Assembly (NCBI GenBank): GCA_012728505.1
Contig: JAAYEY010000151.1
Location: 1-11,643 of the forward strand
Direction of reading: 5' to 3'
DNA length: 11,643 nt
Source: Synergistaceae bacterium
GTDB lineage: Bacteria > Synergistota > Synergistia > Synergistales > Synergistaceae
A model generated the notes under the pieces. The model did not search any database and was not told where the DNA came from. It was given only the letters and a program-made list of their open reading frames with translations. The translations under genes and the position numbers were made by a program. Positions 6,809 through 11,643 of the stretch are shown one piece after another; the stretch's first letter is position 1; the number at the start of each line of letters is the position of its first letter.

Positions 6809-7858
6809 CTATGCAGGGTAGAGCGGCATCATTTCAAGCCCGGCAGTTTCTTCTACTCCGAACATTATGTTTGCTGACTGAATAGCAGATCCCGCTGCGC
6901 CTTTAATCAGATTATCTATCGCTGATGCCATAATCGCGCGCTTTCCGTCTTCGGCAAGAGCGAATCCGGTAAGGACCCTGTTGCTTCCAAGTACGAACTT
7001 AGGATCCGGAATGCGAAAATGGGCCGGTTTGGCCGGTGAAATTGATACGAAGGGCTCATTTGCCCACTGTGAGCGAAACAGCTTCCATATATCTGCTTCT
7101 CTTAGTTTTTTTTTCAGCGTTACGTGAGCTATGCACTGTATGCCTCTTACAAGCTCTACTGCAGTTACAGCCATACTCATAGCCTCTTCCGGCAAAGATA
7201 GCTCCTGTATGACCTCTGCCATATGCCTGTGCAGGAAAGGAGATACCATTCTGAGTGACCTGCTGCGAAGAGCATGTAAACTTCCCTCTTTCGCTTCCGC
7301 TCCTCCCTCTGAAGAGCCGACTCTGCATTCGATCCTTGCATTTTCAATAAGACCTGCTTTTGCAATTGGCAGCAGCGCAAAGATTGCCGATGTTGCATTG
7401 CATCCAACACCAGAAATAAGCCTTGCTCCTGCTATTTCTGACCTGTGCAGTTCAGGAAGCCCGTAAACTGATTCGCCAAGTAATTCAGGACATGGATGTT
7501 CCGTTTCGTACCATCTCCGGTATTGTTCTTGGTCTTTTAGTCTGAAATCGGCAGAGAGGTCCACTACTTTTTGTCCAGCAGAGAGTCTTTTCTTTGCCAT
7601 CTCAGCTGCAGCTTTATGAGGCAGTGCTAGGAAAACCAGATCAGCATTTATTTCTCCACCTTCATCTGGAGAAATAAAATTTGTATTAGGGTAAGCAAAA
7701 CGTAGGTGAGGATGTGTTGCTCCGATTGGATTTCCAGCCTTGCTTCTTGAAACTGCGCCGACTACCTCCATGTAAGGGTGGCGCGCTATTATCCTGAGTA
7801 GTTCACCACCGGTGAACCCGGTTGCTCCCCATATGATTACAGGTATTTTTTTATTCAT
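6809..7858 (-). CDS. lysY: [LysW]-aminoadipyl/glutamyl phosphate reductase, ArgC-like
   Basis: LysY reduces the LysW-bound acyl phosphate to the semialdehyde with NADPH. The 349-aa protein opens with a Rossmann motif, GATGFTGGE (11-19). The catalytic cysteine is Cys153 in SGVGCNATSAI, and the histidine partner lies in LHRHMAEV (His210/His212), where ArgC proteins have HRHTPEI. VDLSADFRL (99-107) is a further family hallmark. The start has a strong AGGAGG 8 nt upstream. It opens the lysYZJK block, separated from lysX by 212 bp carrying a promoter-like sequence and a terminator; the rest of the block is tightly packed. ArgC is the close relative on sequence; the operon supports LysY. Confidence 0.92.
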   Translation of the reverse strand: MNKKIPVIIWGATGFTGGELLRIIARHPYMEVVGAVSRSKAGNPIGATHPHLRFAYPNTNFISPDEGGEINADLVFLALPHKAAAEMAKKRLSAGQKVVDLSADFRLKDQEQYRRWYETEHPCPELLGESVYGLPELHRSEIAGARLISGVGCNATSAIFALLPIAKAGLIENARIECRVGSSEGGAEAKEGSLHALRSRSLRMVSPFLHRHMAEVIQELSLPEEAMSMAVTAVELVRGIQCIAHVTLKKKLREADIWKLFRSQWANEPFVSISPAKPAHFRIPDPKFVLGSNRVLTGFALAEDGKRAIMASAIDNLIKGAAGSAIQSANIMFGVEETAGLEMMPLYPA

Positions 7859-7891
7859 ATCTGTTGCCTCCTATTTTGAATCCCAGTCAAT

Positions 7892-7921
7892 AAAAAAACC
7901 CGCTCCTTTTGAGGTAGCGGG
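7892..7921 (-). terminator. intrinsic terminator/attenuator ahead of lysY
   Basis: Read on the minus strand, CCCGCT (7921-7916) pairs with AGCGGG (7904-7899), with CCT/AGG continuing the stem past a bulged A and a small CAAA loop. Seven T residues follow (7898-7892). This is a textbook intrinsic terminator, yet it sits inside the operon between lysX and lysY, 33 bp before the lysY start. It either ends a lysWX transcript or acts as a conditional attenuator for lysYZJK. Confidence 0.85.
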
Positions 7922-7982
7922 CCGGTTTTTACAGAATGTCATAAATCACTGTCAAGAACGAGACTGTAAAAAAAGACGGCCC
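7919..7982. repeat. two-block inverted repeat overlapping the lysY terminator (possible antiterminator or operator)
   Basis: GGGCCG (7919-7924) and TTTTTACAG (7926-7934) are mirrored by CTGTAAAAA (7964-7972) and CGGCCC (7977-7982). In a transcript coming from lysX the two halves could pair over 15 bp with a small asymmetric bulge. That would use three bases (7919-7921) that the terminator stem also needs. The inner block also brackets the putative -35 and -10. Confidence 0.5.
7928..7955 (-). promoter_or_regulatory. possible promoter for lysYZJK
   Basis: On the minus strand a perfect -35 TTGACA (7955-7950) is followed after 16 nt by TGTAAA (7933-7928), four of six -10 matches. The start point would be near 7921, so the RNA would begin almost at the 5' base of the terminator hairpin. 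The -10 lies within one arm of a 9-bp inverted repeat, leaving room for a repressor. Confidence 0.5.
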
Positions 7983-7983
7983 A

Positions 7984-8017
7984 ATATATGAACACGTTTT
8001 ATTTCGTGTTTATATAT
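7984..8017. repeat. inverted repeat downstream of lysX
   Basis: ATATAT plus AACACG (7984-7989, 7991-7996) is mirrored by CGTGTT plus ATATAT (8005-8010, 8012-8017), with one mismatched pair and an 8-nt loop of T and A. It falls 54 bp past the lysX stop. In minus-strand RNA it makes a 6-bp core hairpin but has no T tail directly after it, so it is not a standard terminator; it could be an RNA-stabilising hairpin or a protein-binding dyad. Confidence 0.4.
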
Positions 8018-8070
8018 ATTTACCGACACCTGTTTATAGTTCTTTAGTTTGGTGGTATTTTTGTTTTTCA

Positions 8071-8910
8071 TTACGCAGGTCTCTTTTCCCATACCGCTTT
8101 TACTACAGCTGCGGGAATGTCCGTTCCCGTCGGTTCAATAGAATTTCTAAACTCGCCGCCGTCGTTCACCTCGTTGACCAGCCATCGATCGTCTCTTTTA
8201 AAAAGGTCAACCGCTAAGAATTCTCCGCCTATTGTTTGATGCACGGATCTTAATAAAGATTTTACCTCGTCATCCAGATGGAGGTTGGAGGCAATTCCTC
8301 CTCTTGCCGTGTTCGTTATCCAGTGGTTGCTTTTTCTGGTGATTGCGCAAATAGGTTCTCCGTCAACGATAAAAGCTCTGACGTCATAATCGCCCTTTTC
8401 GATGTATTCCTGTATGTAAAAAGTATTGTGCATCGGGCCAAGCATTGACTTGTGCTCGAAAACAGCTTCGGCAGATTCTCTGTCGTTGATTTTAGCAAGC
8501 AGTCTTCCCCAGCTCCCACTGACAGGTTTGCATACAGCAGGGTAGCCGAGATCCTCTAAGGCCTCTATTGCAGCCTCAGGGGTAAAGGCTGTCCTGAATT
8601 CGGGCTGGTCAATTCCTGCACTGGCAAGCGCAATACTAGTGCTCAGCTTATTTCCGCAGAGCGCCATGACAGAAGAGGAATTTACCACTTTGATACCTTG
8701 AGATTCTAATATTTGTGCGACGGCTTCGTTCTGATTATGAGAGATGCACCTAGCAAGCACGACATCACCCTTGTCACAGAAAGGTCTGCTCCCGTACCAT
8801 ATGTTGGAGACGTTCTGCAGCTCGCAGGGGATATTTTGCTTTTCTGCAGCTTCTCGCAGAAGCTTCTCTTCGGCCCGAAGTCTCGTAAATAATATACGTA
8901 GGGTAGGCAA
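8071..8910 (-). CDS. lysX: LysW-glutamate/aminoadipate ligase, ATP-grasp (LysX/ArgX family)
   Basis: LysX uses ATP to join the alpha-amino group of alpha-aminoadipate (lysine route) or glutamate (ornithine route) to the gamma-carboxyl of the last Glu of LysW. The 279-aa protein has the ATP-grasp layout: GNKLST with Lys88, CKPVSGSWGR with Lys128 and its glycine loop, FYIQEYI with Gln167-Glu168, DVRAF (176-180), AVDLF (233-237), and NEVND with Asn246/Glu247. Characterised LysX proteins, as I recall them, carry NHTMEFKN in the last motif; here it reads NDGGEFRN followed by SIEPTG, so substrate choice cannot be transferred. The TTG start is 2 nt past the lysW stop, with GGGGAG 7 nt upstream within lysW. 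RimK-like ligases are the nearest alternative; adjacency to lysW argues against that. Confidence 0.9.
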   Translation of the reverse strand: MPTLRILFTRLRAEEKLLREAAEKQNIPCELQNVSNIWYGSRPFCDKGDVVLARCISHNQNEAVAQILESQGIKVVNSSSVMALCGNKLSTSIALASAGIDQPEFRTAFTPEAAIEALEDLGYPAVCKPVSGSWGRLLAKINDRESAEAVFEHKSMLGPMHNTFYIQEYIEKGDYDVRAFIVDGEPICAITRKSNHWITNTARGGIASNLHLDDEVKSLLRSVHQTIGGEFLAVDLFKRDDRWLVNEVNDGGEFRNSIEPTGTDIPAAVVKAVWEKRPA

Positions 8911-8912
8911 GG

Positions 8913-9080
8913 CTACTCTCCCCAGTCCTCCTGGACTTGTGGCGCTTCTTCAATGGTAATTGGATCCAGGGCTATAACTTCAAGTTCTGTTCCGCAGTCT
9001 CCACAGACGAGAAGTTCCCCTTCACAGCAGTCATTTGGCAAATCGACCTTTGCTTCACAAATAGTACAAGTTGCAGTCAT
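8913..9080 (-). CDS. lysW: amino-group carrier protein LysW
   Basis: This 55-residue acidic protein carries the biosynthetic intermediate, protecting the alpha-amino group and presenting it by charge to LysX, LysZ, LysY, LysJ and LysK. The C-terminus is EDWGE, the conserved LysW tail whose final Glu is the attachment point. The N-terminal zinc-ribbon-like fold is shown by CTIC (Cys5, Cys8) and CGDC (Cys26, Cys29); Cys18 and Cys19 are extra. The frame begins at the ATG at 9078-9080, with AGGAGG 8 nt upstream, and stops with TAG at 8913-8915. It is the first gene of the operon and 2 nt from lysX. Its small size makes it easily missed, but it identifies the whole cluster as the carrier-protein pathway and not the acetylated arginine pathway. 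Confidence 0.95.
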   Translation of the reverse strand: MTATCTICEAKVDLPNDCCEGELLVCGDCGTELEVIALDPITIEEAPQVQEDWGE

Positions 9081-9115
9081 GATACATCCTCCTAAAGTAT
9101 ATTTATGTATTTAAT

Positions 9116-9133
9116 AATCAACTTTGGTTGATT
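9116..9133. repeat. hairpin/dyad in the lysW leader
   Basis: AATCAAC (9116-9122) and GTTGATT (9127-9133) are exact inverted copies around a 4-nt loop; with one bulge the pairing extends by a further AAT/ATT. It lies in the predicted lysW 5' leader, about 35 nt ahead of the start codon. The symmetry would also suit a dimeric repressor just downstream of the promoter. It does not match an ArgR box that I recognise. Confidence 0.5.
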
Positions 9134-9188
9134 TATTACATTAAATATTTTGAATATGTAGCTTGTTAAAAATACTTCAATGTCAATA

Positions 9189-9216
9189 ATTCTAAAAAAG
9201 TTCAATTTATGGTCAA
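9189..9216 (-). promoter_or_regulatory. sigma-70-type promoter for the lys operon
   Basis: On the minus strand TTGACC (9216-9211, five of six matches) is followed after 16 nt by TAGAAT (9194-9189, five of six). Transcription would start near 9182, giving a lysW leader of about 100 nt. A second, downstream TTGACA (9186-9181) has no matching -10 at a proper distance. Confidence 0.65.
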
Positions 9217-9255
9217 ATAATGAACAAGGTGTGCATTAAAATATAGATTTGATTA

Positions 9256-9272
9256 ATTCCATGCTGTGGAAT
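9256..9272. repeat. dyad between the divergent lysW and sdaAB genes
   Basis: ATTCCA (9256-9261) and TGGAAT (9267-9272) form a 6-bp perfect inverted repeat around TGCTG. The centre lies about 50 bp upstream of the lysW -35 and about 200 bp ahead of sdaAB, a position suited to an activator. No regulator gene is in the window. Confidence 0.35.
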
Positions 9273-9460
9273 CATACTCTTAATTTGGGAAGTGTCAATA
9301 GCTGACTTAAAAAGTCCCTATTGTATTACAAAAATAACTACCCCTATAAAACAGAAAAGTATAAATTATCAAAAGCTGAGTTTTTAATAACAAAAGATGG
9401 AGCAGCTGATAGAATGAAGGTGCTTTATAAATTGTATCAGTGATGACAGGGGGAGTATTA

Positions 9461-10129
9461 ATGCCTGTATGGGATATTATCGGTCCTGTGATGATAGGCC
9501 CCTCTTCCAGCCACACAGCTGGCGCGGTTCGGATAGGGAGAATCGTAAGGCTCTGCTGGGGTGAAGAGGTAGTAAATGTTAATCTTTATATGAGAGGCAG
9601 TTTTGCCACAACAGGGGAAGGGCATGGAACAGATAAAGCCCTTCTTGCCGGCTTGCAAGGCTACGCTCCTGACGATCCAGAGGTTCGTGACGGCATAAAG
9701 CTGGCACAAGAATCGGGGATGAATTTCACCTTTTATGAAGAGGACATTGAGGATGCCCATCCGAATTCTGTGAGGATAGAGATATGGGATAGTAGTGGCA
9801 GAAGGATGGATGCCATTGCAGCGTCACTTGGCGGAGGAGCTGTATCACTCCAGGAGCTTGATGGTTTTGAAGTCGATGTGTCTTGCCTTTTGCCTGTAAT
9901 AATAATCATGAACAAAGATGTTCACGGAGTTGTCGGAGCAGTCACAATGTATCTTTCTTCTCACGGGATAAATATCGCCACGATGAAACTACACAGAGAT
10001 TCAAGAGGCGGTCTGGCTACCATGGTTCTTGAGCTTGACGGAAACGAATCAAAAGTTAAGCCGGAAGAAATAGAGGCTGTCCATGATGCAATAGTAAGAG
10101 TAATTTCGATACCGGGGGTGACATTATGA
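9461..10129 (+). CDS. sdaAB: L-serine dehydratase, iron-sulfur-dependent, beta subunit
   Basis: With SdaAA this subunit forms the two-chain, [4Fe-4S]-dependent enzyme that deaminates L-serine to pyruvate and ammonia. The N-terminal part carries DIIGPVMIGPSSSHTAGA (residues 5-22) and GHGTDKALL (55-63), with HPN at 100-102; these contribute to the catalytic domain. Residues about 144-218 form an ACT domain (VIIIMNKDVHGVVGAVT and following), as in Bacillus SdaAB. I start at ATG 9461 (222 aa) because GGGGGAG lies 5 nt upstream and Bacillus-type proteins begin at this point; GTG 9440 and ATG 9443 in the same frame overlap that site and are less likely. The stop overlaps the sdaAA start (ATGA). The product, pyruvate, would feed the oxidoreductase and carboxyltransferase encoded at the left of the window. 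Confidence 0.94.
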   Translation: MPVWDIIGPVMIGPSSSHTAGAVRIGRIVRLCWGEEVVNVNLYMRGSFATTGEGHGTDKALLAGLQGYAPDDPEVRDGIKLAQESGMNFTFYEEDIEDAHPNSVRIEIWDSSGRRMDAIAASLGGGAVSLQELDGFEVDVSCLLPVIIIMNKDVHGVVGAVTMYLSSHGINIATMKLHRDSRGGLATMVLELDGNESKVKPEEIEAVHDAIVRVISIPGVTL

Positions 10130-10998
10130 GGTCGCTTCAAGATCTTATAAAGCTTGCCGAAGAGCACGGAATGGGTCTGCATGAGATTATTATGACTGTG
10201 GATTCAGAAGCAACGGGAGTCCCAACAAATGAAATATATAATCTGATGCTTTCAAGACTGAAAGATATGCGCCGTTCCACGGAAGAAGCAAGCAGAAACC
10301 CTAACCCCTGCAAACTAGTACCTAACACAGGCGTCCTAATAAGAGAATATTCCAAAGGCGCAGGTATGTGTGGCGGTTTTCTTCTGAAAGCTTCAGCTAT
10401 AGCTCTTGAAGTTGCATCCTACAACGCCTCCATGGGAAGGATTGTTGCAGCACCTACAGCAGGGAGCTGCGGGATATTGCCTGGGATGCTCTTTTCGTGG
10501 GAGGAGTTCTACGGAAAAGGAATGTCCGACCTTGATAGAAAGCTGACAGAGGCATTAATTGTTGCCGGAGCTGTAGGCGAAATAATAGCTAACAGAGCAA
10601 CTCTTGCAGGAGCAGAGGGAGGATGCCAAGCAGAGTGTGGGGCTGCTGCAGCAATGGGTTCTGCCGCACTTGTCTATCTCCAGGGAGGCAAATGCGAAGC
10701 CGTATCCAACGCTGTCGCTCTGACTCTTAAATCTGTTCTAGGCCTTGTCTGTGATCCCGTGGGAGGACTTGTAGAGTCGCCCTGCATTAAGAGAAATGGC
10801 ATACTTCTTGCCGTGGGAGTACTGGCTGCCGACATGGCGCTTGCCGGAGTCGTTTCGCTGATACCTGCAGACGAAGTGATCGACGCTATGGGACAGATCG
10901 GAAAGTCTATGCCGGCTTCACTTAGAGAGACATCGAGAGGTGGCCTTGCAGTAACGCCGACAGCTAAAAGGCTTAGCAAAGAATTAAATTTGCAATAG
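10126..10998 (+). CDS. sdaAA: L-serine dehydratase, iron-sulfur-dependent, alpha subunit
   Basis: This is the cluster-binding catalytic subunit (290 aa, normal length for the two-chain type). Family motifs include CKLVPNTGVLI (62-72), GMCGGFLLKAS (80-90), GRIVAAPTAGSCGILPG (104-120) and GAEGGCQAECG (162-172). By comparison with single-chain type II enzymes, the [4Fe-4S] ligands should be Cys167 in GGCQAE and Cys209 and Cys220 in CDPVGGLVESPC, with an open iron site for serine; all three are present. The ATG overlaps the sdaAB stop by 4 bp, implying translational coupling. A hairpin without a T tract follows. The enzyme is expected to be cytoplasmic and oxygen-labile, consistent with an anaerobe. 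Confidence 0.95.
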   Translation: MRSLQDLIKLAEEHGMGLHEIIMTVDSEATGVPTNEIYNLMLSRLKDMRRSTEEASRNPNPCKLVPNTGVLIREYSKGAGMCGGFLLKASAIALEVASYNASMGRIVAAPTAGSCGILPGMLFSWEEFYGKGMSDLDRKLTEALIVAGAVGEIIANRATLAGAEGGCQAECGAAAAMGSAALVYLQGGKCEAVSNAVALTLKSVLGLVCDPVGGLVESPCIKRNGILLAVGVLAADMALAGVVSLIPADEVIDAMGQIGKSMPASLRETSRGGLAVTPTAKRLSKELNLQ

Positions 10999-11002
10999 AA
11001 GA

Positions 11003-11022
11003 GCTAAGTGTCGTAACTTAGC
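11003..11022 (+). repeat. hairpin after sdaAA
   Basis: GCTAAGT (11003-11009) pairs exactly with ACTTAGC (11016-11022) around a 6-nt loop, 4 nt after the sdaAA stop codon. The plus strand continues with A residues and the minus strand has no clean T run, so it does not qualify as an intrinsic terminator in either direction. It may protect the 3' end of sdaAA RNA. Confidence 0.45.
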
Positions 11023-11104
11023 ATAAAAAAATAACACTAGAAAATATTGAAATATGCTGATAGAAACGAACTTATTTCATCCTACGCAAAGGAGATTGAT
11101 ATCT

Positions 11105-11643
11105 ATGACATATCGTTCAAAGGAACTCGGATTGTTTTCAGGAAAAGGCTCTTCCTCAAGAAGGGCAATATATAAGGGCTGTGGCTATGACGATGGCGAC
11201 CTAAGCAAACCGCTTATAGGGATAGTTAATACAGCAAACGATGCTGGGCTTGGACACGTGCACCTTGATCGCCTTGCAGACCGTGTTAGGGCCGGAATAC
11301 TTCAAGCAGGTGGTACTCCCTTTGAGTTTGGTACTATTGCAACTTGTGGCGCTGTTCCTATCGGGATGCCACATTTTCGCTACGAACTTGTAATAAGAGA
11401 CGTAATTGCATCTTCTGTTGAGATTATGACAGGAGTCCAGCTCCTCGACGGACTTGTGCTTCTGGCATCATGCGACAGTATTATTCCCGGTGTCCTCATT
11501 GGTGGTATCCGCGCCGAAGTACCCTGCATAATGCTTACAGGCGGACCTCAGGAAGTTTTTAAGAGTGGTGGCCGCAACATCGTAATGAGCGAACTTGATC
11601 AGCTTGTATTTGGAGCAGACTATGCAAACGACGAAGCAAGAGA
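11105..11643 (+). CDS. divergent IlvD/Edd-family dehydratase, N-terminal 179 residues (3' end outside window)
   Basis: The family dehydrates dihydroxy acids or sugar acids with an Fe-S cluster plus Mg. The call rests on KPLIGIVNTAND (36-47), GHVHLDRLADRVRAGILQAG (50-69), FEFGTIATC (73-81), the RYELVIRDVIASSVE block (92-106), and SCDSIIPG (122-129) where IlvD has NCDKxxPG. The start ATG 11105 follows AAAGGAG at 10 nt. Two residues depart from authentic IlvD. The Asp of the DDGIAMGH motif (E. coli Asp81, Mg ligand) aligns with Gly82, and the carbamylated Lys of CDK (E. coli Lys124) is Ser125. Cys123 and Asp124 are kept. It may be a paralogue with another substrate or mechanism, so I do not name it ilvD. 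It follows sdaAA by 106 bp and may have its own promoter. Confidence 0.82.
   Translation, partial: MTYRSKELGLFSGKGSSSRRAIYKGCGYDDGDLSKPLIGIVNTANDAGLGHVHLDRLADRVRAGILQAGGTPFEFGTIATCGAVPIGMPHFRYELVIRDVIASSVEIMTGVQLLDGLVLLASCDSIIPGVLIGGIRAEVPCIMLTGGPQEVFKSGGRNIVMSELDQLVFGADYANDEAR

Larger units (their letters stand above)
9081..9460. other. divergent intergenic region between lysW and sdaAB
   Basis: This 380-bp AT-rich stretch has no believable gene. From left to right it holds the lysW ribosome-binding site, the leader dyad (9116-9133), the lysW promoter (9189-9216), the central dyad (9256-9272), a weak plus-strand promoter candidate (TTGTAT at 9321-9326, 18 nt, TATAAA at 9345-9350), and a 6-bp inverted repeat, CTGATA/TATCAG (9406-9411 with 9435-9440), just ahead of the sdaAB ribosome-binding site. 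Confidence 0.6.

Noticed and set aside
7845..7860. ARG-box-like sequence ATGAATAAAAAA at the lysY start
   Set aside because: It is explained by the start codon and Asn-Lys-Lys codons, and there is no second half-site at proper spacing.
9301..9460. Glycine riboswitch ahead of the serine dehydratase genes
   Set aside because: None of the conserved aptamer cores or paired tandem domains could be found; the region is AT-rich and poorly structured.
9307..9516. 69-codon minus-strand frame overlapping the sdaAB start
   Set aside because: It overlaps the well-supported N-terminus of SdaAB and its product is low in complexity, with no homology recognised.

Overview
The window looks like bacterial chromosome from an anaerobic, amino-acid-fermenting organism. 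The evidence is a one-polypeptide pyruvate:ferredoxin oxidoreductase, an OadA/5S-type carboxyltransferase, an oxygen-sensitive iron-sulfur L-serine dehydratase, and a bacterial LysW carrier-protein operon. Codon use and this gene mix suggest Synergistota to me, but that placement is inference from memory. I see no transposase, phage gene, CRISPR array, tRNA or rRNA.

Layout. (1) 1-2670, plus strand: the 3' part of the pyruvate oxidoreductase gene, then 6 bp later a carboxyltransferase with an odd cysteine-containing N-terminal extension. A good terminator follows. (2) 2671-2982: a non-coding stretch with an AT-rich dyad, a GC-rich two-state RNA structure and a 12-bp direct repeat. (3) 2983-3651, plus: a small TalC-type transaldolase, followed by a terminator. 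(4) 9080 down to 3788, minus: a complete six-gene operon in the order lysW, lysX, lysY, lysZ, lysJ, lysK. LysW was found by translating the sequence directly; it is only 55 codons and ends in the diagnostic EDWGE tail. (5) 9081-9460: a divergent intergenic region with a convincing lysW promoter and several dyads. (6) 9461-10998, plus: sdaAB and sdaAA, overlapping by 4 bp. (7) 11105 to the window end, plus: the start of an IlvD/Edd-family dehydratase that lacks two expected metal-binding residues.

How the genes fit together. Serine dehydratase makes pyruvate from serine. The oxidoreductase converts pyruvate to acetyl-CoA and reduced ferredoxin, and the carboxyltransferase links pyruvate to oxaloacetate or the succinate/propionate branch. 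The lys operon encodes the carrier-protein route. LysX joins glutamate or alpha-aminoadipate to the C-terminal Glu of LysW, LysZ phosphorylates, LysY reduces, LysJ transaminates, and LysK releases ornithine or lysine. No aminoadipate-forming genes are present here, so the end product is not settled by the window.

The most unusual points are the terminator with a competing upstream structure between lysX and lysY, the altered acceptor-site motif of LysX, the IlvD-like protein with missing Mg ligands, and the unexplained cysteine-bearing extension on the carboxyltransferase. I did not find a clearly new multi-gene system.
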